A program made the translations under genes and the position numbers. Shown one piece after another: positions 1-12,500 of a DNA stretch of 64,000 bases. The notes beneath the pieces were generated by a model that ran no database searches, was not told the origin of the DNA, and saw only the letters and a list, made by a program, of their open reading frames with translations. Numbering within the stretch: the first letter of the stretch is position 1; each line of letters starts with the position of its first letter. Source of the DNA: Blastomussa wellsi (lineage: Eukaryota; Cnidaria; Anthozoa; Scleractinia; Plerogyridae); assembly GCA_947652115.1 (NCBI GenBank), contig OX393569.1, forward strand, positions 8,466,139 through 8,530,138, written 5' to 3'.

Positions 1-220
1 ATTGATGTTAGAAGACCTTTTAAAGGAGCTGCGTCACAATATTTTGATTCATGTTTGCGACGAACTAAATAATCCTTAAAATGTAGTAAATCTCAAAATA
101 ATAGTTCGCTAATGAAGAGAAACAACGAAAAGGTGATACTAAGCCAAAAAGGAACAAGGATGGTTAAGGATGGAGAAGATTGTGATTGATTGCAAATGAC
201 GAATTTGAAAAATGCAGGCT

Positions 221-391
221 AATAGACCTTTTACCGATACGGCGGCCATTTTGAATTATATTGTTTCAAGTAGCTATTATGGGATGCCCAGGGGACAAAT
301 ACATATTAATTTGCCCCCGGGGCATCCAATAATAGCTACTTGAAACAATAGAATTCAAAATGGCCGCAGTATCGGTAAAAAGGCCTATTTT
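221..391. repeat. Foldback (palindromic) MITE
   Basis: The two halves are reverse complements over almost their whole length. The left arm runs from AATAGACCTTTTACCGATAC through GGCGGCCATTTTGAATT and the right arm mirrors it back to GTATCGGTAAAAAGGCC. The loop is an AT-rich spacer around 300. This is typical of a non-autonomous foldback DNA transposon; I could not assign a superfamily or a target-site duplication. Confidence 0.7.
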
Positions 392-949
392 TTTAAGATG
401 CACAAACCATAACGAAACTTCTTTAATTTATTCATGCTTTGGCCAACGTTTGGAACCAATTACTTTCACTGAGAATACGGACAAACATTGTGCCGCTTTT
501 CGTGTACCCACCGTACAAGTGTCGTGTTGCTTCGTATCGCAGTCGAACTAAATTCGTAGTACTTTCGGACCTCAGCCGACGTGCATTCGAAGCGTAGTCG
601 TAGTACAATCGTAATTCTAACTTTTGATAACTTGTAGCAATTTTAGTTAGATTTTTTTTATAATAATTGCGGTAAGCCGATTCACGCCATTGTATATAAA
701 CTATATTTTTTAAGTCTTGTTTTTACATTTTGTATGCCATGTATATAAGGAAATTGAATAGAACTTTAACCGCATAAGGGTACTGGGACTCGATAGGAAT
801 ACGCGACAATATACAACTATTCAGTTGTATGTCTTGATCGAGTCTTCATCGCTAGTATGGAAAACTAATGTAAAATGATAATAAAAGGCTGCATGCAGCA
901 ATTAAAAGGGGTCCTTCTTAAATACCAATTTGTCTAGAATTTGCTTAAA

Positions 950-1001
950 CTCGTTCCCAGGGTCCCTCATCCTCTGGAAGATGAGAGACCCTGGGAACGA
1001 A
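950..1001. repeat. Short perfect-arm hairpin
   Basis: An inverted repeat with arms CTCGTTCCCAGGGTCCCTCA and its near-complement encloses a few bases. The CTGGGAACGA terminus resembles the end of a dispersed repeat. No other copy was found in the window. Confidence 0.5.
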
Positions 1002-1609
1002 AAACCAGGCTTTACGCCCTTGCGGATAAGCTTTTTGCACAGTTTTTTTTTTTCATTGAAGAAGCCTTCAAAAATTTCAAATTACGGCCTTATTTAAACA
1101 TTCACGTGACCAACACTAAAACTAAACAGACATTTAAATTTGATGATTTAAACCAGTGCCGACAGATAAAGAAAGTTCACATGCTTGATGTATGGATTTC
1201 AGTTCAGAAATTCGCTTTAACATAAAAGTCAATAAATAGGGGATATTACATGGCCGCGAGGAGATACGAAATTTTTTCTTCGAGTGTTGAAAAATATTGT
1301 ATATGTTTCAACACCAATGAACTTTCAAAGCTTTTCACTTTTGCTGCGAAAGGCGCGATTTATTACATAACCACAGCAACAGTGATATCTTCACATGTAA
1401 AGATAACGTGATCATGTTTTCGCGCGAAAGCTCACCTGGTATTTCACTGCTGTTTATATAATAAACACCCATATTTACAGACTTTCTACATTAGCTGGCC
1501 TCTTTCGACGTGCAAACAGTAATTCGATACAAACGATTATGAGGGTGTATCCCGCGACTTTTTAAACTGAGTAAAGATAACAGAACCGAGTGAAGTGTCT
1601 ATCAGACTT

Positions 1610-1798
1610 AACAAATGGTAAACGCCATAGCATGTACTATTGAGTTATGGGTGCACGCGGGAGGTTGCTAAGCACGAAAGAAGCGTAAGAGTCGCACGAG
1701 GCGATAGCCGAGTGCGACTCTAGCTTCTTGAGTGCTTAGCAAACCTCCCAAGTGCATCCGTAACTCAATAGTACATGCTATGGCGTTTACCATTTGTT
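1610..1798. repeat. Palindromic MITE (family also at 46230)
   Basis: The outer arms AACAAATGGTAAACGCCATA and its complement match base for base, and the inner arms around ACTATTGAGTTA and TAACTCAATAGT continue the palindrome. The loop carries GAGTCGCACGAGGCGATAG. A diverged copy with the same inner layout (GAGTTATG, CGAGGCGATA, CTAGCTTCT) lies near 46230-46372, so this is a dispersed family. Confidence 0.75.
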
Positions 1799-2482
1799 TT
1801 ATAACATAACACTGAGACATTGGGACAACAGAGCTGCTTTTATTGAGGTACATCGCAAAAAATGTTGGTGTAGTCTTACATGACAGGAGAAAATAAGCGC
1901 GCGAAAATTCATTCATGACAAGCGACTGCACACCAGCAACTCGATAAAGTTTAATCACGTTTCCTGAAATATCGATCAAAATCCTCTTTCTAAGGTCTGT
2001 ATCCAACAACCGGTGAAATAGTTCAATAGAATTATGAACAAACTCAGGGAAAAAAGTAGACAACCGTCCAAAGTTATTAAAACACGAAGGACTGAATTTC
2101 ACATCGATTCAGAGAATGAACCGTTGAAAACAATTTTCACATTTTGAATGGTGCATTCGCTGAAGCGCGCGCATTTGCACACACGTCAGCAGCATACACC
2201 CATGGGCAAATAGTAGATGCTGAATTGACCAATCAGAGCGCGCGCTTTGCTTTAGTTATGTTATAAACGCCTATAGACAATCTCGATAGTTGTATTTAGC
2301 GTGGTCGAGTCTCGGACATGTTTCCTTGTGGCATACTTCAACGACTTCAACCGGAAAAAGTTTACTAAACCTATATACACTCCCGCACTCTATCTTGTTC
2401 CAAGCCTTTCAAAAGTGAGTTTAATATAGCACTGCAACTGTACCTTACCTCGGTCAGTTACGGTTGGAATATTCAGTGCATG

Positions 2483-2960
2483 GTAAACTTTCAGCCGAGC
2501 TATGCCAATGGTATTTCTCCCATACCCTTTATTGTCTGGTTTTGGTACTGTGAAAAGAGCGAGTTTTCTATTAGAACGGTGATTTGCCTGCATTAGAGAT
2601 TCGGATTCATTAGAAAGACGTTTAGAAGAGTTTCGTGTGGGTTAGCGCGTTGAACTCAGGATCAGACGGTCCGAGTTCGAGCCTCGGTCGGGGCACTGCG
2701 TTGTGTTCTTGGGTAAGACACTTAACTCTCACAGTGCCTCTCTCCACCTAGGTGTATAAATGGATACCGGCGAATTTACTGCTGGCGGGTAACCCTGCGA
2801 TGGACTAGCATCCCATCCAGGGGGAGTAGAAACATTCCAAGCTGCTTAATGCTACAGAAACCAGGATAAGCTCTGGCAGCATTGGCCGCTTTGCAAGAGG
2901 CTTTAGCTTTTTTGAGGAGATGGTCAGTTTCGCTGTACGGTTTGACCGCAGTTCGTCTAT
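2483..2960 (+). mobile_element. tRNA-derived SINE, + strand copy
   Basis: The B-box-like GAGTTCGAGCC lies about 40 bases after a TTAGCGCGTTGAACTCAGG segment that resembles a tRNA A-box region. A conserved tail follows with TTGGGTAAGACACTTAACTC and then GGTGTATAAATGG and CGATGGACTAGCATCCCATC, as in widespread metazoan SINE tails. The 2483-2700 part is repeated almost exactly, on the opposite strand, at 20948-21153, including about 150 bases upstream of the tRNA-like head. Tail fragments recur near 9965, 15336, 34560 and 41150. Confidence 0.7.
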
Positions 2961-3581
2961 AAAACGAAGGCTTCTCGTATTTTGAGCTTTGGACGTAATG
3001 AGGCCTGGTCAAAAAGAGACGGAAATAGTTGCAACTTGCATACGGACTTGTGTTTGGTGGTCAAACAGACTCGCAAGTTTACTCGTGCGGAAAAAAGACC
3101 CAAAAAGGCAAAAGAATGGATGCGATCAACCTGTTCTAACATGCGCTGGGCGGTAAAAACGGTGCGCTAAGTTGCGTGCAAATTTGACAACGCATGTCCT
3201 GGCAAAATGACGTCCCAAGACCCCGGTCTACTCTACGCAGTTGATTGTAACCTGCGATAAGCCATATTCTTTTACGTAGCAATGTTGTGTCTCTATTCAC
3301 AATGTTCCATAACAAAGCGCAAAGCATGATATCACACAGACCTGCTAAATACAGGATGCGGTACTCTTGTCTCGCTCAGTCTCTTTTTTTCCCAGCGCGA
3401 TGGAGGAAGGCGGGACGGCCCTCCCTGTATATATATCCACCTTCTTGCTGAAAATTTGTGTCCTTGTACACGAGTTTCCAGGGCGTGGTATTTTTCACGT
3501 ATTCTTACATGAAAAAAGCCCAAGGCTTGGTAACCGTGCTTGAAGTGACGTGCATCAATCCTCGTCATAGAACACATAAAC

Positions 3582-6500
3582 ATGGCTGAAGAAAGGTAAG
3601 GAAGGTGATATTTTTTGTCCTCAGGAATTCAATTCTGAAATTGTACTTTTAAATGACATAGCTTTGTTGAAATTTTATAATGTCGATTCGTGTTTCGTTT
3701 TTTAGCGGAGGATCGAGCTGGTGGAGTACGTGGGGTTCAGAGTTCATCTCAAGTGTTCGCGAAAAAGTAAGCCTATTAATGATGTCGTAATTTGTTATTG
3801 CATTTTTAAGGAGGATACAGAAACTTGTACGGCATTGTTAAAGCTTAATCGTGCTTTAGGAAAATCCATCTCCAATAGGTAGTGTAAAAACGGCGAGCAA
3901 GACGAGAATACGAATAACGCTTGACATAATTTCCCTCTGATTGCCCACAACTTGGAAATTATTAAAACGTTAAAAAGCTAGATATCCGTTCAGATAAAAT
4001 AATGGGCTATAATATAATCGAGTTATTAATAGATGTGTAAGTGTATAGAATTTCTGCATGCACATTTATTTTGCTTCTTGGTTGATAAAACTTAGAATGT
4101 TCAGCAAAACGATTAAATAATGCAGCTCTTTGTGACCAACAATTTTCTACACGAAGGAGCCAATTTTTGGACGACAAATCCACCCTCCCAAATAACAATT
4201 ATCCTAAGAGCTGCAGGGATAGGACTGAAAGACGTTTATCTTGAAGGGACTTATAATTAGTCACCATAAATGGAGTCAACTTTGGTGACTTGAAATACAA
4301 ATATGTAATAGCTTACTGACGTAGAGCAACACCAAAGAGGAAATGATAAACAAGGATGGCTTTGAATGAGGAAGATTGAGAGACTTGACAAATTTAGGCT
4401 AAACCTTTTAAGCTGTGTAACCCATGACAGATCTTCTTTAAAGTGATTACTTTAACTTATAGCGGAGCTCCGCAGCCCCATACCTATAGATTGAATAGGA
4501 GAACTAAGCATGCATACAAACTACAAACAGGAGAACCATGCCTTTCATTTCTCATGGTCAAAATGGCAAGTGGCATGCTCGCCATAGGAGTTGTTTCAGC
4601 TGTGGAATTTTTCTTGAGTTGCCCATGCTAGTTATCAGAAATCTTTAAAAAACACGGAGCTCCGCTTTTAGGCTTGGATAAATCTATTTAGTAAAATCCA
4701 ACTCGTGGTCTGTTATCAATGCTGCGTTCTGATTGGTTGAGCTACTACCAGGCTATGTGTTGTAGCCCACTAGTAGCGAAAGCGCCGTCTTTGAAAACTG
4801 AAACAATGGCGGCTGAATTGAATATTTGCTGAAGTTTCGGACGAGTTTGAGCTCATTATTAGATAATTCTATACTTTCTACAGTTGGATTTTACTAAAAC
4901 AATTGTTCCTCTCGCCCTCATGGCCTCTGAGTCAATAGCCCATTCGGCCTTCGGCCTCATGGGCTATTGACTCGGAGCCCAATCGGGCTCGAGGAATAAT
5001 TGTTAAATATTACCTTTTTGTCAGTCATCAGAGGCTATGACCATGGTAAAGCATGATCTGGCAGAGTTTGTGAGCACCATTCAGCAAGACACATCATCTG
5101 TGGTAGCTGATACTGCTACGGCTGTTAAAGAAAGCATCAAGGTATCATGCCTTAGTTTAGACTGTGTTTACGTGGGACCAGTTCCAAATGAATCTGGTCT
5201 AAGAATCGTACTGGAAAGACTTCTGTTTACACAGGACTGTTCTGGAACTGATCTGGAACAGAGCTGCCATTTGGAGGTCCAGTTTTGGATCGGTGCCAGA
5301 CTGGTTCTAGAAGGATCCCATGTAAACACCTGGATTTGTTCCAAATGCATCCACATAAACAGAAGCCGATGCAGTCCTGTTTGGTTTAGAACAGTTCCAG
5401 CTTGTCCTGTGAAAACATAACCTTAGTCATTCTACTTTTTGTAATTCACTTAAAGACCATATAAGTCCAAATGAATTTGTAAAACATGATTCAGCATATA
5501 GCAAACTTCTAACAATATCCCAGTGTAAAACAACAATAGGATAATAAAATAATTCATTAGATTTTTTGGTTTAACTCACAGGTGCTTATATTTACCAACA
5601 TCTTGTTTCTTGCATTTTCATCTCCTGTATGTGTGAGGCTTGGAGTAATACATTGCAAAATATCTGCACCTGTGTAAAGGCACCAATTAAGGCATTTGAC
5701 CAAACACTGTTTTGAAATGAAATGGTGATGATTCTCTGACAGTAGGCTCGATTACCAGCCGCTGTTCGGGAACCGGAGCCCGCGCTCCTCCCCGAACTCA
5801 CGGCTGGACGCGTGAGAATGCCATTGTTGATTTCCGCCAATCAGGAGGTCGCCTGCTCAAATCGAGCAGGCTACGAAGGCCGCATAAATTATTTCTTTAA
5901 AGTAGATTTTCAGAATGACGGATGCGAAGGAGTGATTTGGTTTGGCGTGTGATCGTATTTTGAAGCGCTTTAAAGTCGAGAAAATGAAAGATCCACAGAG
6001 AAATATAACAAGATGAGATTTCTGTTTGATACTTTTAGTATTTGTGGTTGGTTTTAGACCGTAGCCCATGGTGATCGTTTTTGGCAATTCCACACTTTTC
6101 CTCCCCGACTCGTACCTAGTAACAATTGCTTGAAATATTAAAAGAACAATTTAGCTATCACGTTGTTTGAATCGATAACCGAAGAAAGGCTTTTTGCGGC
6201 CTTCACTCTTCCTTGATCTGCTGCATGGCGAAGAGATTTTGTTGACGCGACAACACTGGGCGAGAAGGCACGCCACGCTTTTCTATTATTCGTTTCAAAC
6301 TTTTCCTTCGACTGGCGATGAATAGTTTTTGTATCTTCTCGGAGCTTTTCAAAGCGCTTTGACTTTTCGATGGCAACATCGAAATAAGAGCAAGAACAAG
6401 TTGCTGGTATTGGCGCGTGTGTACATTTAGGCTTGCTTTCCGAGTCCTAATTCACATCCGGTGACATCTGAGAATGCATTAATTATTTGTTTTTCAAATA

Positions 6501-9500
6501 CGTCACAGACATGGATGGCCGCTCACGCGTCCAGCCGTCTCTTCTCGGGGAGGAACGAAGACCGGACTCGAGAGAGCGGCGGAAATCGAGCCTACTCTGA
6601 CAGTTGATAGAAATCCTTTTATGGCGTGCTTTATTAACATCTTTTTTCTTGTAATTTTCTTTTCCTGTTCATGTGAAGCTTGGAGAAATACATTGAAAAA
6701 TATCTGCATATTTTATCTGTGTAAAAAGACACTAAGGCATTTGATCAAATAGTCCTACTGTATGTACATTGTTGTGACTGATATTTGATGTAACGTGTCA
6801 CAAACTACTCAATCAAATTACAATATACATGTCAAATTCATTTACTCTTGATAATTTACCAGGCAGAGGATGAGGAGGAACAGGAAGGGACATCAGCTTA
6901 TTTTAAACAAGGTACAGACAGAGATTATTTATCAGCGAGACTTAATACGTGATTTTTTTTCACTAGCAAGCAGTCGTTGAAATATATGTGTAGGAGACTG
7001 TACTTTACATTGGTGTGCAAGTTAACAGTGAAACTTAGCCTAAGAATTGAAAAGTTCTGTTTGCATATACTGCACTGCTTTTTTGATAATATACCCTGTA
7101 AACTGTTATGCCAGTGAACAAGAACTGTTTACTTATAGGTAGATAATTATTTTCTAAGTGGTGCTAGTTTTTACATGTAGTTTATTCACAGGGAGCCCAT
7201 ACAAGCAGTGCGTCTTTGTATGTTCGAAATATAAAGAAGTGTATGGGAACACTGAAAGCGTCCTACTATCGAAAACTTATTTCAAGTAATGCTTATTTTT
7301 TGGTTGAAATAAACGTGAACTTACCTCAGGTGTTGTATTTTGTCGTTCCTCGGCTCAAAATGGTGAATTGACTGTTGCTTCACCTTATAAGAAGGAGACA
7401 AGGATGGAAAGCTCGTTTTCGACCACTCCAGCACCAAGCCGATTTTCACACAGAAATTGGAATCACCCGGCTCCTAAATCGAGTACCAGATAAACTGAAA
7501 GGTCGAAGCTTCTTTTCATGGCATTCAATCGAAGATCCATTCAAAATCCGAGTACTGCAGCTTTCGAAGCGACAAACAACCGTGGCAGTCCGTTTGTGTT
7601 CCAGGGATCAACCGTCGCGCTGTGTTCTCCACCCTGATTGGTTGTTGCTAAACAATACCCTGTTACAAATGATTCATGTGGGAGGGGTGCCAGGCACATA
7701 TTGGCACTCATTACGCGTGACAGGATCGATGGCCTTAAAGAGAAGCCTGTGAACACAGACGGATTTCCGGCTTTTGTTTCACGCCTCCAGTATGGAGATT
7801 CAAACACAAATCTTTCAAGATTGAAGAAATTAACGACGGACCATAGCTGCAGAAAATTGCGTACTAACCCGTAGTTCATGCATGAACTATGGAGGTGCAT
7901 ATCTTGACCGAATAAAAACGCTGCCTACAATGCCACTCGCACACACTATCTCGACATTTTTTTCTTGATCCTTCAAACGATTGTACATGGTTTGCACCCA
8001 AAAACGACTTTCCAGTTCCAGTTTGCCCGGTTACAAGCAGATTGTGCACTCTTTCCACAATATACTGAGTGTTTTCATTTGTTCAGATGTCAACTTCGAT
8101 CTATGGGTTGAAAGGTTACAGAACATCACTGTCACATGACACTGTCAATTGATTTGTTTGGAGGCTGAACAGCTTTCAAATAAAAATATTGTTCGGTGTC
8201 AAGCAAGTCGTGTTAGTAGGTGACTTTCTGCAGCTATGGCCCGTCGCTAATTTCTTCAAACTTAGAACATGAAATAAAAGCCGGAAATCCGTCTGTGTTC
8301 ACAGGCTTCTCTTCAAGGCCATCGATCCTGTCATGCATCATAAAAAATCACCCCAGACTTGTCAGTGGATGAATCGCCGCTGCCAATATGTGCCTGGCAC
8401 CAGGGTATTGTTTAGCAACAACCAATCAGTGTGGAGCACACAGCGTGACGGTTGATCCCTGGAACACAAACGGACTGCTGCGGATGTTTGTCGCTCCGAA
8501 AGCTGCAGTACTCGGATTTTGAATGGATCTTCGATTGAATGCCATGAAAAGGAGTGCTATCACTGTGATTTCATCAGGAGATTTATATCTAAACTTGAAA
8601 AAGTCAGGTTGAATTTTTCATGTTCTGAACTCGTGGCTAATTATGGTTTCCACTTTCCACGTCTTGATATTCCAGGAGGCATTATTGTATAAGAGAAGCT
8701 ACTTTAGTCATTAACTTAGTGCCATACTACTAAAAACTCGGACAATTCTCCGTGGCAGTGTCCCGTTGCCCCATGCCGTTTGACAATTCCTTTATAGCTT
8801 CTCACTTTCCTTTAAATCCCCATCCCCCCCAATCAGATTTTCCAGTGACCTTCCATGGGGTGGGTAGAGGATATTATCTGGAACCACACAATGTCAAAAC
8901 TAAAAATGTCTGTGTACTCTCTTCAAGGTGTTTCCAAATTTCTTGGCACCCTGTCTAACAGCTTAAGAGAGAACATCTCTCATGTCGCCACTGCTGCTGC
9001 TGCAGTTACCTCTGATGGTCCTGAGCCAGTCTTTGACAGAATGCAGGTAAGTTTTATACCAATTGTTTTTTGTGCGTGTGTGTGTGGGAAATGAAATTGA
9101 TTTAGCTTCCTCTAAGGTGGACATGCAGTGGACTTGTTCCAACTGTTTTAAAGAGTACACACATAAGAGAGATTAATTATCTCTAGCGTCACAGCAACCA
9201 TATTGGTATTGCAAAATAAAGAAATGGCAGCAGTATTCATTTGGTGTACCAAACCAATCCTCCAGGAATTGAAGTTACTCCAGTTTCATGCAAACACAAT
9301 CTTTTGTTTCAATAATCAAATGTGACTGCTTGTCATGTGAGTGAAAATGTCCTATGACCCAATGTGTGAAATTTGATCCACTAATATTAATGAACATTTA
9401 ACAACAGTGGGGTAATTTTGTTTCATGCATAAGCAATATTGTATTGACGAACTGTTAATGAAATAACCCGTACTTATTCTTGATCAAAAATTTATTCATA

Positions 9501-12500
9501 TTAAAGGGGCTTTTCAGTTGTTATATTCAGATACATGATTCAAAAGAGAAGTTAGTTAACTGTAGCTTCCGTGATACCTTATTACAGACTTGACTTTGAT
9601 TTAAATTCTCTTGAAAGGCACGTCTTCATGAAATTCAAACAGATCCAGCCACATTTTGCTCAGAACCAGATGGTATGTATTGGAGTAACTTGGAGTCACA
9701 CCTTACTGTGACTTAAACTGTTTGGTTCATACGATAATACCACAAGGGTAAAACTGGCTAAACATAATGATACAACAATACAGTACTCTGAGTATTCTGT
9801 CACAGTGCAAAGTATACTGGCAAGCTCTTCATGTAAAAAAGTTATATATTTCTGCAGGGAGGAACTGTTCGTTTGAAGGGATTTATTCTGTTGTTGCCAT
9901 AGGGGTGGGGGTAGCAGCTCAGTTTTGTCAGGGCTTATGATTAAAATTTTATGGTCGTTGTAAGGTAAGAGAAGTCCACATACGAGCCCAGTGGCCCATC
10001 AGGCCAGAGCTTGTCCTGGTTTTTCAAACATGTGGCTGCATGCAGCTGTGTATTTTTAATTACATTTTTCTAAAGAAAGTCACTGACTTGAGACATTCAG
10101 TGCTTCTTCAGTGGTCAGAACTTTCTTTGCTGAAATGTAAACATAGTTCACATTTCATAGAAAGCATAGAATGGTGAGATGTTGCACTACATTTTAGCAC
10201 TGAAATGCAAATTAATGTGCCATGATTTTCAATGCATGTGAAATATTACAATCATCATGCTTACATTTATTTAGCATACCTTGATTTCACAACATCCACC
10301 ATGCGTTAATGACCTGCCCGAATATATTTTCCCGGGTTTAATGACGACACTCAGAAAACTTCTTCAATCGCTACAAAAAGGTTCAGTTTTGAACTCTCTA
10401 ACCACTCAAACTTCCATGCACCCTTGTGGTATCCGCTAGCTACCGCCCAATTGATTGCTGTACAAGTTGTGAGAACATCATTCAGTTTTCATTTACATGT
10501 AAGAGAATGAATGGGAAGCTACTCTTCCCCTCTGTCCGACAGTTTTTCAGTGGATTAAATTTACTGTACTATTGTTAGGTCATTTAGCGATGTATGAAGA
10601 ATGGTGTAAAACATTTGACCCTGAACAACACAAAGGAGAGATCTCTGAGCTGCTTGTCAATGTACCAGAGATCAGGGCCCTCTATGCTAAGTTGGTATGT
10701 GCTTTATTATTTTTGTACAATAGAAAATTTTATAAATAAAAAGAAATTGATTAAAACTTTGTTGATTTCATTTTGGCACCCATGCCAGCCAAAACCGGCC
10801 ATGACAAACATTGCCCTTTGTTTCAATTCTGAAGGCATCACTTATAGTCACTTTATGCAGGAGGAAAAGATCTTTCTAGTGGTACCCAGATCAGAATGTC
10901 AGTGTTACTTCAACATGAAATGCACACAGAAATTTAATTCTTAAAAATTTGAGTGAAAAACTTGGATTAAAAATTGCCGTTAACTCCATGGCAAGAATTT
11001 TGTGTTTGGGTTATAAACAGAAGGTCAACAACTGCAGCAAAACGATAAGAAAAGGAGAAAATGGATAAGCAAAAAAAAAAGAAAGAAACGAAAAGCCAAA
11101 TTTGGCCTTTCGCACATGCATGAACAAAAATGTAACGCTATGAAATGCAACGCTTATGGAAAAACAGGCATCTTTTCATGCTGCAAAAGAAGTTTTGAGT
11201 ATTTAGGAGCAGCTTTAGCTCACAACTGAACATAAAATGTTACGAATGTCCTAACAAGCGCTGTTTTCCAAAAATCTTCGGTCGCCAATGGGTTAAGCAA
11301 TATGGGGTCCCAAAATACTGTAAAAGTGAATGCAGTTCATTGCTTTTAAGGTGAAGATTTTTAAGTGTATTATGTTTACAACCAGTAGTTGATTTATGTC
11401 TTATAATGTAATTGAAGATTATTCCAAACTTTATGGACAGCCATGTGGAAGGTTCTGTCACCCAGCATAGCAAGAGATTGCAGCTTGAAAAGATAAAGAA
11501 CTATAGTCAGCCTTGCCTTGGAATCCATGAAATCTGCCATTTTCTATAGCATCAAAATCGTGAGACAAAATCTTATTGCATTGTTGCAAGTTGCGTTACT
11601 CTAACTTGCAGTTTCACAGCGATCCCTTTCAAGGCCATTTCCAGTCCGTACTGCGCAATCCTCCGCCTGCAATGTTTATCAAGCCTCATACGGTGAAATG
11701 TAAACAAGCCAAAATGAAAATTACGGGTAAAAACTTACCTTTTTCTTCATTATATATAAAGCCTTAGCTCCTATGTGGAGCATAGCTCATTTACAGTACT
11801 CTTCCACTGTTCTCTGTCCTGGGCCTGGTGTTCAATTTGGGTCCATCGCAGACCTATTTGCCGCAGTTCTTGTTCGGCTGATCTTCTCCAGTTGTTTTTC
11901 GGCCTCCCACGGTTTCTCTTTCCTTGAGGATTCCAGAAAAGTGCCTGTTTAGTTACGCTGTTGTGTGGTTTTCTTAGCGTGTGGCCTATCCATTTCCACT
12001 TCTTTCTTCTGATTTGAACCATCATCCTGTCTTCCTGGGTTTTTCGCCCATAGATCTTCGTTGCTGATAGTGTTTGGCCATCTTACACCAAGGATGTAGC
12101 GTAGGCAGCGGTTCACGAAGGCTTGAGTTTTATCTGTGATGTTCTTCGTTACTCTCCAAGTTTCAGCTCCATACATCAGGACTGTTTTAACATTAGTGTT
12201 AAAGATCCTTAATTTAGTTTTCAGGGATATATCCTTTGATCTCCACACAGGTCTGAGTAGAAGGAAGGCTGTTCTGGCTTTGCTAATCCTCACTAACACA
12301 TCCCGTTCGGTTCCTCCATCAACAGCTATCACGCTTCCTAGGTAGGTAAAGGAGGTGACATTCTCTATGTCGTCGTTGTCTAGCTTAATTGGAGCTTGGT
12401 TTGTGCTGTTTATGCGCATTGTCTTGGTCTTGCTTTTCTTGATGTTGAGACCTGCCATTTCTGCGATTGTAGCCAGTGAATTGACTTTGTCCTGCGCATG

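Larger units (their letters stand above)
1..3581. other. Repeat-rich intergenic region upstream of BSDC1
   Basis: I see no convincing gene here. The short open frames lack recognisable domains, are interrupted, and several overlap inverted repeats. What the stretch does hold is a 170-bp palindrome near 221-391, a hairpin at 950-1001, a 190-bp palindrome at 1610-1798 and a tRNA-derived SINE at about 2483-2960. The last 250 bases before 3582 should contain the BSDC1 promoter and 5' UTR; a TATATATAT run lies near 3429, but nothing shows that it is used as a TATA box. Confidence 0.6.

Noticed and set aside
941..1225. 94-codon ORF near the left edge
   Set aside because: It begins inside a hairpin repeat, has no recognisable domain, and contains a T10 homopolymer within the frame.
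5142..5420. Extension of BSDC1 exon 3 as a 127-codon ORF
   Set aside because: The frame runs past a good donor (AAG|GTATC) into an inverted-repeat element; the exon spliced at 5141 matches the family.
7375..7752. 125-codon plus-strand ORF as a gene
   Set aside because: It is antisense to the degenerate helicase relic and lies within the inverted duplication; no domain is seen in this frame.
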